This document shows, one piece after another, positions 12,502-20,600 of a stretch of 64,000 nucleotides of DNA. Numbering within the stretch: the stretch's first letter is position 1; each line of letters begins with the position of its first letter. The notes beneath the pieces are model-generated. The model ran no database searches. It worked only from the letters and a program-made list of their open reading frames with translations, and was not told where the DNA came from. The position numbers were made by a program, and so were the translations under genes. The stretch lies in contig JANJXV010000025.1 of NCBI GenBank assembly GCA_024803745.1, forward strand, positions 17,858,610-17,922,609. The letters run 5' to 3'. Source of the stretch: Megascapheus bottae (Eukaryota > Chordata > Mammalia > Rodentia > Geomyidae).

Positions 12502-15479
12502 ACATGTGTGGTAGTATTAGGACTTGAATTCAGGGCTGTTAAGCATTGTCCATTAGCTTTTTCACTCAAAGCTGGCACTCACTATTTGAGCCACAACTCC
12601 ATTTCGGCCTTTTCTTTTCTCCTGGTTAATTGGGTGTCTCATGGACTTCCCTGCTGGGGCTGGCTTCCAGCTGCGGTGCTCAGCGCTGCCTCTGCTGAGT
12701 AGCTAGGATTTCAGGGCGAGCTGTATACACCCAGGGTGCCGTAGGGTTGCCTGCAGAAGCTGAAGGTTTCACAGTGGTGTCCCCATTCCTAACAGGTACC
12801 CCTTCTACATGCTCACGTGCGTTGACATGGACTGGAAGGTGCTCACGTGGCTGCGCTATACCGTGTGGATTCCCATATACCCCCTGGGATGCCTGGCGGA
12901 AGGTACTGATTTCATAGCCGGGCTCCAAGGCTGCCCAGTGGCTCAAGAGAAGTCATCTTGACTCTGCCAACTGAATCTGCTTTGTGGTCTGGTAACTAGG
13001 GTATTCGCCTTCTCAGGTTTTCTTCCTTGCATCGTCTTCCCAGGCTGTTCCAGGGACAGCTGGTGTTAAGATTTGGCAGCTGGTGGTCATGTGTGATATG
13101 CTCTCCATTGGTTCTTGGGGGGGGTGTGTGTTTTATTCTGATACACAGTGAGGACGATTCCTCTCCCTGTGCTATGCCTGCCCCCCCTTTTCTCAGTGGA
13201 CCTAGGGGAGGAAAGCAGCGGCCTAAGCTTTGTGTTAAAGGGGCGGGGGAAGCATCAGAGCATCAGTACTCACGCCGAGGGCTGGGCGGGTCTGTGTCTC
13301 ACGCTCCTGATGAGCTCTCTTTGTCTACAGCTGTCTCCGTGATCCAGTCCATCCCTGTGTTTAACGAGTCGGGAAGATTCAGTTTTACATTGCCATATCC
13401 GGTGAAAATGAAAGTTCGATTTTCCTTTTTCCTTCAAGTTTATCTTATAATGTTGTTTTTAGGTAAGCATTTGCTCTGTGACAGAAACTTTTTCCTGTTA
13501 AATGGTTTAGTTTTAGATGTCCTTAATAGCTAGTTTTTTCTGGAAGAGTACATAGAGAAGATTTATATGACAAAAACCAGACCCACTAGAAGTGTCTGCC
13601 ACAGCCGCACACAACATTAGAAACTCTTTGCCTTCAAAGAATCTGGCCTGGGCTGCAGAAACACACACAGCAGCTTGAGTATTAGTTATTGCTGGTTCCA
13701 TAACCTTATCACAAGGCGTAATTAAGCAGTGAAAAGTTGTCGACTTTTCTTGTCTCATATGGTTCTAGCTCTGGATTTCTCCTGGGACTCCAGTCAAACT
13801 AAGCTGGCAGGGGGTGGGGGGCGCTCAGCCTACTTTGGTCACTGTGGCCCCTCTCCATGTGGGCAGCCCAGAACAGATGATCAAAGACAGAATGTAAGCT
13901 CAGGGGGGACCCACAGAGACCAGGCAGCCAATGCTGAAGGAGACCGCATAGGGAGGAAGTGTCGGGAATCCCAGACTGTCAGGTCAGAAAGCTAATGATC
14001 TGGCTACCTGGTACTGGAGAGAAGACCTGTTCCTCAGGGGTGAGCAAGGTTAATTTTTTTTTTTTTTTTTTTTTGCTAGTCCTGGGGCAGGAACTCGGGG
14101 CCTGAGCACTGTCCTTGGGCTTTCTCAAGGCTAGAGCTCTACCACTTGAGGCACAGCACCACTTCTGGCTTTTTCTATATCTGTGGTACTGAGGAATTGA
14201 ACCTGGGTCTTTGTGCATGCCAGGCAAGCACTCTACCACTAGGCCAAACTCCCAGCCCAATTTCCTTATTTTCTACTTCAGTATAGTATATTAATTTCAG
14301 AAGAATTTCTAACCCCAAATGGGAACCTGTTTTGGATGTGGGATAGAAAGACTTCTTTTGTTTGTGATATACACTGATTGGGAATTATTTATCTTATAGT
14401 TTGCTGTGCAGTCCAGCATTCCTGTCAGCATGAAAAAGGCACAGGGCAAGTGGGAAGGTGGAGGAAATGTTGAGAAGACACTTGAGATAAAAGTGGGGAT
14501 AGAAATTGGGATAGAGCTGGGTGCTGGTGGCTCACACCTGTAAACCTAGCTACTCAGAGGCTGAGACTGAGGATCACAGTTCTGAGCCAGCCTGGCCAGG
14601 AATGTCCGTGAGACCCTTATCTCCAATTAACCAGAAAACAAGAAGTGGTGCTGTGGCTCAAGTGGTAGAGAGGTGACCTTGAGTTGAAGAGCTCAGAGAC
14701 AGCAACCAGGCCCAGAGTTCAATGAAGCCCCACAACTGACCAAAAAAAAAAAAAGAAATTGGGATAGAGATGTAGAGATGTATCCGCACACACTAGCTTA
14801 ATATCTTCATATTGTTTCTGTTAGTGCATACTTATTAGTAAGATTTTAATAGTATATTTAGTTGGTAATTCCTATATAGTTTTTACTCTTCAAAGTAAAG
14901 TAAATGTTAATTTCAAAATCAATTAGTACTTGATAGGTCAGAGCACTTTTTTTTTTTTACAGTAAGTTTCACAGTAAGTTTATAAAATAAAACTTGAGGT
15001 AAGGCTAAGCTACAGCCTGTTCAGTGATCATGTGAAACAATTTGTGACTGACTGAAAAGGAGAAGTGCCTTACACCTCTCAGACTGTTGCTTAAAACCTG
15101 CGCTTGAGTAGCCCTGTAGTAAAAGTTATTTTCTTACTCGAGAGTTAATGCATTTCACTGTGCACAAAGGAGGAGAAAAATCTTGATCTGTGCTTGATGC
15201 GATGTGGGGTGAAGTGTGCTGTGTCTGCACTGACCTGTCCAGATGAGTAGATCTGCAATGTCGTAAAAAGGAAAAGGTCTTAAGAAAGATGTGGAGAAAA
15301 GGAATGGAACTGTTGTCTTGAGAGTTACTGCAGCCCCGCCCCAGAACTTGCATGTACGAAAGACAAGATTTGCATTTCTCACCACCTGTTTTCCTTTCTC
15401 AGGGCTGTACATAAATTTTCGTCATCTTTATAAACAGCGCAGGCGGCGCTATGGTCAAAAAAAGAAGAAAATCCACTGA
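528..15479 (+). CDS. HACD3: HACD3 (PTPLAD1), very-long-chain 3-hydroxyacyl-CoA dehydratase 3, partial: nine 3' coding exons
   Basis: HACD3 is an ER membrane enzyme that dehydrates 3-hydroxyacyl-CoA in very-long-chain fatty acid elongation. Unlike other HACDs it has an N-terminal CS (p23-like) domain and has been linked to HSP90 and Rac1 signalling. Coding exons are 528-601, 1827-1991, 3255-3306, 5583-5693, 7689-7816, 9971-10083, 12796-12902, 13331-13462 and 15403-15479. Joined, they encode human-numbered residues 45-362 with all phases consistent; residues 1-44 lie upstream of the window. In order: end of the CS domain, a charged coiled-coil stretch (residues 111-140), then the multi-pass PTPLA-type membrane domain. 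The catalytic Tyr286 and Glu293 are both in exon 12796-12902 (YPLGCLAE). The C-terminus is a basic tail with KKKKIH. The intron after 5693 needs a GC donor. Similarity to human is very high, so the identity is secure. Confidence 0.97.
602..1002. other. HACD3 intron, unique sequence
   Basis: Nothing recognised except a short local repeat of ttgctagc near 793-812. Confidence 0.5.
1003..1194 (-). mobile_element. SINE family A
   Basis: gccagtcctgggg start of the right arm, ending at the reversed left-arm head ccactaggccaaactcctgaccc. Moderately diverged. Confidence 0.85.
1534..1692 (-). mobile_element. SINE family A
   Basis: Both arms present with a short deletion in the right arm; ends ccactaggccacactcccgacc. 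Confidence 0.85.
1827..1991 (+). CDS. HACD3: HACD3 coding exon (residues 69-123)
   Basis: A 55-codon phase-0 exon between ttctag and gttagt. It encodes PVYRLTQRQVNITVQKKVSQ and continues to MELRAK, closing the CS domain and starting the linker. Confidence 0.96.
2113..2533 (+). mobile_element. SINE family B, interrupted
   Basis: Left arm caggaggctgaaatctgagg and right-arm tail gagttcaagccccatgacc with a poly-A end. Split by a family A element at 2191-2388. Confidence 0.85.
2191..2388 (-). mobile_element. SINE family A nested in a family B copy
   Basis: Full-length young copy with intact poly-A (T-run). It is flanked by a perfect 13-bp duplication agaactgagactc at 2178-2190 and 2389-2401. Confidence 0.95.
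2562..2902 (-). mobile_element. Solo-LTR-like sequence in HACD3 intron
   Basis: On the minus strand the segment begins TGTTAGGTCCACC and ends with ...GGACCA. It contains an AATAAA signal (ttattgtgtg on the plus strand near 2617), as in an endogenous-retrovirus LTR. I could not see a clear target duplication and found no internal viral genes. Confidence 0.45.
2929..3084 (-). mobile_element. SINE family B fragment
   Basis: Degraded copy with ctctaccacctgaacg and gataagagtcttacggactttcc; the left arm is diverged. Confidence 0.7.
3255..3306 (+). CDS. HACD3: HACD3 coding exon (residues 124-140)
   Basis: A small 52-nt exon between tttctag and gtaggt. It encodes the charged EEERLNKLRLESEGSPE plus the first base of Thr141, and belongs to the coiled-coil linker before the membrane domain. 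Confidence 0.95.
3438..3600 (+). mobile_element. SINE family A, 5'-truncated
   Basis: Starts within the left arm (gggttcaattccttagtacc) and keeps the full right arm to ccaggactggcc. Confidence 0.8.
3655..3880. other. Diverged repeat-like sequence in HACD3 intron
   Basis: G/A-rich sequence with features reminiscent of a rodent L1 3' region, but the match is too weak to assign. Confidence 0.25.
4140..4329 (-). mobile_element. SINE family B with internal deletion
   Basis: ggtcatggggcttgaac, attaattggagataagagtc and gtagctaggattataggtgtgagcc define both arms; part of the right arm is missing. Confidence 0.85.
4349..4452 (-). mobile_element. SINE right-arm fragment
   Basis: Contains gtcagttgtggggcttgaac and ctttaccactttgagccgc only. 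Confidence 0.75.
4512..4717 (-). mobile_element. SINE family A, young
   Basis: Near-consensus copy with long T-run and the ctttaaccactaggcc subfamily variant; a few bases are missing at gcctctaccacttccgg. Confidence 0.95.
4727..4962 (-). mobile_element. SINE family B
   Basis: Full-length diverged copy from the T-run to the reversed left-arm head ccatggagacccagcc. Confidence 0.85.
4963..5582. other. HACD3 intron, mostly unique sequence
   Basis: C/T-rich intronic sequence before the exon at 5583. Several short open frames are present but none looks like a gene. Confidence 0.4.
5583..5693 (+). CDS. HACD3: HACD3 coding exon with GC splice donor (residues 141-177)
   Basis: Acceptor ttttcag. It encodes TLTSLKKGYLFMYNLVQFLG and on through the first membrane segment to FGK. 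Only an exon end at 5693, with donor AAG|gcaggt, joins in frame to the next exon (Glu178-Ser179). Using the nearby GT at 5698 would shift the frame and give an early stop. Confidence 0.93.
5850..5915 (-). mobile_element. MIR-like fragment
   Basis: Resembles the reversed MIR region with lost-parity gaggaaacaggc-type sequence (gcaaggaaacaggcc). Short and old. Confidence 0.35.
5940..6005 (+). mobile_element. B1-like left-arm fragment
   Basis: ggcacagtggctcgggcatgtgatcctagct matches a B1/7SL head. Confidence 0.6.
6083..6172 (+). mobile_element. ID-like (tRNA-derived) fragment
   Basis: ggttcaagtgatagagtgcctgcctagcaag followed by a short A-run. Confidence 0.65.
6250..6362 (+). mobile_element. B1-like fragment
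   Basis: gtggtagcaggtgtctatcaccccag and ccaggtcagcttgggc, a diverged B1-type monomer. Confidence 0.5.
6368..6583 (+). mobile_element. SINE family A
   Basis: Full-length from ggaccgggagtttggcc to an A-rich tail. A short duplication aactaaag flanks it. Confidence 0.95.
6780..6843 (-). mobile_element. ID-like fragment
   Basis: gctagggattgaatgcagggcc resembles a reversed ID element with B box. Confidence 0.45.
7069..7174 (-). mobile_element. SINE family B left-arm fragment
   Basis: ggtggttaattgggcac through gtgagccactggtgccaggct. Confidence 0.8.
7231..7478 (-). mobile_element. SINE family B
   Basis: Near full-length; includes a short repeated ctggtcctgg and ends gtgagctaccagtaccag. Confidence 0.85.
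7689..7816 (+). CDS. HACD3: HACD3 coding exon (residues 178-220)
   Basis: Acceptor gcccacag, donor gtactg. It encodes the end of Glu178 and then SFYDTFHSVADMMYFCQMLS through LLQ, part of the membrane domain. Confidence 0.96.
7973..8223 (+). mobile_element. SINE family B
   Basis: Left arm gctgggtgccggtaatcc, a long A-run between the arms, then right arm and terminal poly-A. Confidence 0.9.
8224..9172. other. HACD3 intron, unique sequence
   Basis: Nearly 1 kb without SINEs. A short palindromic theme around catgtactt appears near 9137, but no gene or known element was recognised. Confidence 0.45.
9173..9412 (+). mobile_element. SINE family B
   Basis: Full-length: ccaggcgctggtggctctcg to the tail gttcaatccccatgaccc. 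Confidence 0.9.
9741..9760. repeat. Short (TG)n microsatellite
   Basis: About ten TG units in the HACD3 intron. Confidence 0.8.
9971..10083 (+). CDS. HACD3: HACD3 coding exon (residues 221-257)
   Basis: Acceptor ttaaatag, donor gtgagt. It encodes FLGRNFILFIVFGTMEEMQN followed by KAVVFFVFYLWSMIEIF, a highly conserved PTPLA-domain core with membrane segments. Confidence 0.96.
10358..10547 (-). mobile_element. SINE family A
   Basis: Both arms present from ttttttgccaatcctgtgg to ccactaggccaaactcccc. Confidence 0.9.
10760..10815. repeat. (TG)n microsatellite
   Basis: A nearly perfect run of about 26 TG units. Confidence 0.95.
11002..11184 (-). mobile_element. SINE family A
   Basis: T-run, gccagtcctggagcttgaac, an internal right-arm deletion, then a diverged left arm. 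Confidence 0.9.
11273..11414 (+). mobile_element. B1 SINE (monomer)
   Basis: tgtaatcccaccattcagg, aggcaggaggattggagg and gggctacgtggtgagttc are typical of rodent B1; A-rich tail. Confidence 0.8.
11415..11645 (+). mobile_element. SINE family B
   Basis: Directly abuts the B1 element. Full-length with the variant right arm ggagtagggtggcagcc. Confidence 0.9.
11819..11915 (+). mobile_element. B1-like fragment
   Basis: gggtgtcgtggctcttgtctgcaatcc and ggaagctgaggttgggagg. Confidence 0.6.
12005..12085 (-). mobile_element. SINE family B left-arm fragment
   Basis: gttggcttcaaactgggatcctc followed by a diverged end. Confidence 0.5.
12124..12330 (+). mobile_element. B1-like plus ID-like composite
   Basis: gctggacatggcggaaaacacctgtgatt (B1-like) followed by gggaatgtagctcaagtgg...ttcaactcc (tRNA-like). 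This resembles a B1-ID dimer. Confidence 0.65.
12465..12508. repeat. (TG)n microsatellite
   Basis: About 17 TG units ending in cacatgtgtg. Confidence 0.9.
12509..12742 (-). mobile_element. SINE family B
   Basis: Diverged full-length copy ending only about 50 bp before the exon at 12796. Confidence 0.85.
12796..12902 (+). CDS. HACD3: HACD3 coding exon with catalytic Tyr/Glu (residues 258-293)
   Basis: Acceptor cctaacag, donor gtactg. It encodes RYPFYMLTCVDMDWKVLTWL and then RYTVWIPIYPLGCLAE. The catalytic Tyr286 codon is TAC at 12878-12880 and the Glu293 codon is GAA at 12899-12901; both active-site residues are intact. Confidence 0.96.
12903..13330. other. HACD3 intron, no repeats seen
   Basis: A short, repeat-free intron between the exons for residues 258-293 and 294-337. 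Confidence 0.5.
13331..13462 (+). CDS. HACD3: HACD3 coding exon (residues 294-337)
   Basis: Acceptor tgtctacag, donor gtaagc. It encodes VSVIQSIPVFNESGRFSFTL, then PYPVKMKVRFSFFLQVYLIM and LFL. It contains a conserved lumenal loop and most of the last membrane segment. Confidence 0.96.
13463..14052. other. HACD3 intron, unique sequence
   Basis: No repeat or exon recognised before the SINE at 14053. Confidence 0.4.
14053..14259 (-). mobile_element. SINE family A
   Basis: Long T-run, then both arms nearly intact, ending ccactaggccaaactcccagccc. Confidence 0.95.
14517..14753 (+). mobile_element. SINE family B with perfect target-site duplication
   Basis: Full-length copy with poly-A, flanked by identical 16-bp copies of agaaattgggatagag at 14501-14516 and 14754-14769. 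Confidence 0.97.
14770..15402. other. HACD3 last intron, unique A/T-rich sequence
   Basis: No repeat or exon recognised. Confidence 0.4.
15403..15479 (+). CDS. HACD3: HACD3 last coding exon (residues 338-362 and stop)
   Basis: Acceptor ctttctcag. It encodes LYINFRHLYKQRRRRYGQKK followed by KKIH and a TGA at 15477-15479. The lysine-rich tail is typical of ER-resident membrane proteins. Confidence 0.97.
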
Positions 15480-16751
15480 AGAGAATCAGATAAACAGCTT
15501 CTTGCCAGTTTGAGCCTCATCTGTGATTCTTACTGTTTTATCTTGTACTGGTGTAAGTTTTTTTTTTTTTTTTCTAAGTTCAAACCCATTTTCAGTGCGT
15601 CCATCTTTCTTTCCCTGTAACTTTCCTGAATTGATGTGTTGTTAGTGTAGGACTTGCATGGCACATCCTCACCTCTGACAACAGGTTCACTCGTGTATTT
15701 AATGGCAGCAAAGCCTCCACCAGGCCGCTTCTTGTCAGTACGCTGTGTACACGCCAGGACGACTCCAGGGCCCTCGCCCTCCGAGGCTTTAAGCGTCCTT
15801 GCAGTTACGATATACGCTAGTCAGCTATTGCTTTTTTGTGGGAGAAAAAAAAAAAAGACTATTACTCTACAGAAGGTTGTTGGAACTGACTGGGGCAGGA
15901 CTGGATCTGAGGGTTCCTTTTGTAGTGGGGTATTACAGACATTTCTGGGGAGCACCATACACCTGACATCTGTTGGCCTAACTGCATCTGTCACTGCAGT
16001 GCTTACTTGTGTGGGTAGGGACGCAGTGGAGAGAAACCTGTGAGAAGTGATCACTTCCCTCCTAGCTAAACCTGAACGCTGCAGAAAGAGGGGCCAAATA
16101 ACGTGGAGACTCGTTAGGTCACAAGCATTCGTGGGCGGCGTTGGCAGGCATCGGCTGAGGGCAGTGCAGCTCCCCTCCCTTCATCTGAGAAGTGACACCC
16201 ACAGCGCATTTTTGGAACGTTAAAACACTAGCTCTTTCTTTTTTGACCTGTCTGCAGTAGGACACAGAGCAGGAACTTTGGGAACAAACCAGCTGATCCT
16301 TTAACAAGGATTCCTGGCAGAAAACCACTAGACATTATGGTAAAACTAAACAAAATTCAATTCCTCTAATACATTCCATGTATAGCGGGCAAGAGTGTTA
16401 GAAGCAACACTTGTACGAGGAGGAAGGGCTGTAGCTCTCTCCTGATGAGCCGTTGTTCTTGGGGGGAGGAGACTTGCTGATCTGTCGGCCTTGTTCCACT
16501 GAGCTTAACCCAGAAGCCTGTGCTCACCTAAACCACCCATTAGTGTAAACTGGTGCTGAAGAGGATTCGGTGGTCTGCACTCCTGCCAGCACTCGTTCTA
16601 TTGACGCCTGCTGCCCTGTGGCTCTGCGATCGGGCTTTAGCAGCTTTGCAGTGGATTCGTTGAGTCCTTGTGACAAAGTCCTGTATTCTTTGTGAGTGTT
16701 AAGCTCCTTTCCCCCCTTATTGCTGTCTTGAAAAAGTGATTGTGTATTTCT

Positions 16752-16757
16752 ATTAAA
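16752..16757 (+). terminator. HACD3: Alternative HACD3 polyadenylation signal
   Basis: The common variant ATTAAA, with the GT-rich stretch tgcttgtgcttgg about 25 nt downstream. It may act as a weaker upstream site. Confidence 0.4.
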
Positions 16758-16819
16758 ACATTTACAATCAAAATCCTAACTGCTTGTGCTTGGAGATGAT
16801 TAAGTGTTCTGGGAAGGTT

Positions 16820-16825
16820 AATAAA
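16820..16825 (+). terminator. HACD3: Candidate HACD3 polyadenylation signal
   Basis: A canonical AATAAA followed within 20 nt by gtgctttgttc, a GT-rich downstream element. It is the best candidate for the main 3' end of HACD3. Confidence 0.65.
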
Positions 16826-16840
16826 GTGCTTTGTTCAGGC

Positions 16841-17358
16841 AGTGGTAGGTGAGCCTGCTAATGGAAGTAGCTGCTGCAGACAACGCCTGACCCTCCTGAT
16901 GAGGTCGAGAGGAGCTGGAAAACCGGGTGCTAAATGAGGCACCCCGAAGTCCCAGCCTGCCCAAGCTTGAGGCAGGTCTGTGCCAGAGACCAGGGATGCC
17001 AGGCCTTAAGGAAGGTGGGAGAAAAAAGGCAGCTGGAGTCAAGTGACAGCACGCACAGTTCTCAGTGGAACCATGTTATAGAAAACCAGTTATTTTACTT
17101 CAGTTTAAAAAAAACGTGAAGAAACGGTCATTTACACGCCCGTCCGTCTCAGGGTACATCAGAAGCACCTAAAAGTTCCCACCACACTTTGCCAAGTTCT
17201 AAAGAAAGTTCTGGAACTCAAGCCAGAGAACCTTTGTGGATTTGGGGGGGGGCCCAGGCCGCAGCCATGCACCTCTCCTCCCTGCCTGCCCTGCCGCTTC
17301 GGGGCGGCGCGGGAAAGGGCTTTCCAGTCACCTAGAGGCGAGGGAGGCCGGGGCGGCC
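16841..17358 (-). other. INTS14: HACD3-INTS14 tail-to-tail interval, presumed INTS14 3'UTR
   Basis: Only about 0.5 kb separate the HACD3 polyadenylation signal from the INTS14 stop codon. No SINE is visible. I see no canonical AATAAA on the minus strand here, so the INTS14 3' end is unresolved and could use a variant signal or overlap the HACD3 3'UTR. GC content rises sharply from about 17230. Confidence 0.5.
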
Positions 17359-17610
17359 TCACATCCTCTCCGCGCTGCTCCCCGAGAAGTCCGTGTGCAG
17401 CGGGGTGATGTTGTGGTCGTGCGCGGCGTACTCGGAGGTGCCGGCGCCGGCCAGCTTGAGCTGCTGGGCGGCGTGGGTGAGCTGGAAGGCGGCGTCGGGG
17501 TGCGCCGTGTCGGGCAGCAGCGTGCACTCGCGCTCCAGCATGTCCGCCACGCCCTTGAGCAGGTCCAGGAAGCCGAAGGCCAGGGCGGCCTTTCGTAGGC
17601 GGTTCAGCTC
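17359..17610 (-). CDS. INTS14: INTS14 last coding exon (residues 436-518 and stop)
   Basis: Acceptor cttctgttgcag. It encodes ELNRLRKAALAFGFLDLLKG, continues through the helical C-terminus and ends FSGSSAERM with TGA at 17361-17359. 81 of 83 sense codons end in G or C. Differences from human cluster near the C-terminus (for example Tyr to His, Thr to Ala, Ile to Met). Confidence 0.96.
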   Translation of the reverse strand, partial: ELNRLRKAALAFGFLDLLKGVADMLERECTLLPDTAHPDAAFQLTHAAQQLKLAGAGTSEYAAHDHNITPLHTDFSGSSAERM

Positions 17611-20600
17611 CTGCAACAGAAGCAGCCCTCACGTCCTCGCCGCCTCCCTTCCCGTGCTCAGCTCAGGCCTCACCCTTCAGGGACCATTGTTTCGGGATGG
17701 GTGGCGCTCCTGGGGCCTGAACTCGGGGCCTGGGCGCTGTCCCCGGGCTGCTTGTGCTCGAGGCCAGCGCTCTACCACCTGAGCCCCGGCGCCACTTCCA
17801 GCTCTTTTTGAAGTTTGTTGAAGATCCGGCCCGGGCTGGCTCTGAACCACGGTCCTCAGATCTCAGCCTCCTGAGGAGCTAGGATTACAGGCGTGCCCGG
17901 CGAGGGCAGCGAGAGGGGGCTCCCCGGACCAAACGCGCCGGTGAGCACTGTGCCTACATCACCTGCTTGGCACGACGGGGAGACTTGGTTCTTGTCAGTT
18001 TGGGGGGGCTGGGAAGCTGCGCCTGGCAGTGACAATGCGCCTGCCTGCCCGCCCGCCGGCAGGAGCCAAATTCAGAGAAAGGCTACTGAGCAGACAGCTG
18101 ACAGGCCTGGATGGAAAACTGCCCAGACTGACTGCAGGGGAGGAACGGCTGGCAAGGGCCTATGTCCTGGGGAGAGGCCCGGCTGGCCAGGAGGCGCCCA
18201 GGTTAAACTCGGCTGAAAGCAATCCACGCTGCCAGGTGTGGTAGCACACATCTATCATCCCAGCACTCAGGAGGCTAATGGAGGAGGACTGAGTTCTAGG
18301 CTGGCCTTTGAGATATAGTAAGAACTGTCATAAACCAACATAACATCTGGGCATTGGTGCCTCATGCCTATAATCCTAGCTACTCAGGAAGCTGACTTTT
18401 TTTTTTTGGGGGGGTGGGCATTTTCTGGGGCTTGAACACAGGGCCTGGGCACTGTCCTTGGGCTTTCTCAAGGCTAGCACTCAACCACTTGAGCCACAGC
18501 ACTACTTCTGGCTTTTTCTGTGCATGTGGTACTGAGGAATCTAAGCCTGGTCTTCGTGCATTTTAGGCAAGCACTCTACCAATAGGCCATGCTCCCAGCC
18601 CAGGAATCTGAAATCTGAGGATTACAGTTCAAACCCAGCCCAGGCAGGACAAGTCTATCAGAATCTTTTTTTTTTTTTTTTTTTGCCAGTCCTGGGCTTG
18701 AGCTCAGGGTCTGAGCACTGTCCTTGGACTTTCTCAAGGCTAGAGCTCTACCACTTGAGCCTCAGCACCACTTCCGGCTTTTTTCTATGGATGTGGTACC
18801 GAGGAATCGAACCCGGGTCTTCGTGCATGCTAGGCAAGCACTTTAACCACTAGGCCAAACTCCCGGCCCCAGAATCTTATCTCTAGTTAACAACTAGAAC
18901 ATGGAAGTAAAGCTGTGGCTCAATGTGGTAGAATATTAGTCTTGAGCAAAACTCAGCACCCAGGCCCCAAGTTCAAGCCTCATGACTGACAAAAATAAAG
19001 CCCAAAACCCAAACAAAAAGAAGCTATACATTTGCTTGCTTCCTCAGCTTGCATAAATGGGTTTGAAGACAAGAATGAATCAAGGTAACAAGATAAACCC
19101 AGGAAGAGTAGCTTTGTGTGTTCTCAGAAGCCATGCCAGCCTGAGGCCAGCTGCTTTATGAATAGGCAAGGGCGCCTCATACCATTCTGAATCTAATTTC
19201 CTGCTTGACCCCACAAGGATGAGAAGTGAAGGCTGAGTCTACATGCATTCCCCACCGCCACACCCCTACTAACTGCTTCCTCCTCACCAAGATGACTCCC
19301 CAGACAGCTATGGAGGGCTGTCTACTTTGCAATTCACCAGAGTCACAAATCATTTCAGGAAGTGGCTTCTCAGGTGCCCACAGAAGGTTCTGGACAACGC
19401 ACAGTGCCGGCCTAGGTGGGACCAGATCTCTGCATGGGAGTGGTCCTCACCATTCCCAGGGGTCCTGGCAAGCCCTCCCTCCAAGTTCTTAGATGGAGAG
19501 GCACAAGCAGACCTACCTCATCCACCAACTGGACTGATGGGAAATGGCACAGGTTTGCCACCTGCATCCTTGCCCATGTTTCAGCTGCCACCCCATCCCT
19601 ACTTTCCCGATGGAGAAGCAGCTATGTGGACGCTTCTGGTGCACTTCCTACTCTGCCTCAGTCTCACCTTATAGAACGTCTGAGTCTTTTCAGGGAGTTT
19701 CCTTGCATTTCTTAAAATCTTCTGTACATCCGTCTATTAAGGGGAAAAGGAATGCAACATTAGAAATTAGTGGTAAAAAAGTGGAAAAATACAGGGGTCA
19801 GGAATGTGGCCTGGTGGTAGAGTATTTGCCTAGCATGCATGAAGCCTTGGGTTTGAGTCCTCAGACACAGAAAAGGCCAGAAGTGGAGCTATGACTAAGG
19901 TGGTTGAGGACAGTGCCTAGGCCCTGAGTTCAAGCCCCAGGACTAACAAAAGAAAAAAAAGTGGAAAAAATACAAAATGGAAATTAAATAAAGATAGGAA
20001 AATGAGAATAGAAGGTATCTAGAGGGAATGGTCCCTTTCAGTTAATGTCAGTTAATGTTTAACATTATGAAACACCTCCCCCCTTCAAAAGATGTGATGC
20101 TATTAGGAAAAAATCAATCATGGACAGTCACTGGTGACTACTGTCGTCCTCGCTACACTGAGGCTGAGATCCAACAGTCATGGTTTAATAGCAGCCCAGG
20201 CTGTGCAGAAAGTCTGTGAGATGCTTACCTCCAGTTAACCACCAAAAGCCAGAAGTAGAGCTGTTGCTCAAGTGGTAAAGCACCAGACTTGAGGGAAAAA
20301 GTTAAGGGACAGTGTCCAGGTTTCTAACTACAAACCCCAGTACTGGCACATATACCAACATAACACTGATAGGATGAGTATCATTCATTCACTGCTTTGC
20401 CACGTGAAGAATTTTACTTTAACCTCCAGTGCAGGGAAGATGCATCCTTGTAGAAGAACTGACAAAAGAAACAACCCAGTTCACTTCTGTTTTGACCACG
20501 GGAGGAAGAGGCTCAGAGCTGCCCTGCTCAAACACAATTACCACCTGGCCTGGGTTCCAGGCGATTCTTTCCATTCTTTAGAGTTTTTATTGCTCTAAAT

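Larger units (their letters stand above)
15480..16840 (+). other. HACD3: HACD3 3' untranslated region
   Basis: About 1.36 kb follow the stop codon without any recognisable SINE, which is unusual for this window and fits a retained terminal exon. There is a T-run near 15558-15573. The 3' limit is inferred from the polyadenylation signals near 16752 and 16820. Confidence 0.75.
17230..17960. other. GC-rich, CpG-rich patch over the INTS14 last exon
   Basis: Covers the last coding exon, part of the presumed 3'UTR and the neighbouring intron. Local GC and CpG are far above the rest of the gene, and the SINE inside it (17695-17903) is also GC-shifted. Confidence 0.85.
18347..19012 (+). mobile_element. 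SINE family B, split by two family A insertions
   Basis: Pieces 18347-18395, 18601-18667 and 18871-19012 join into one family B element, from gggcattggtgcctcatgcc to gttcaagcctcatgactgac. Confidence 0.9.

Noticed and set aside
17159..17632. A 157-codon minus-strand frame over the INTS14 last exon
   Set aside because: It is the wrong frame of the GC-rich INTS14 exon.
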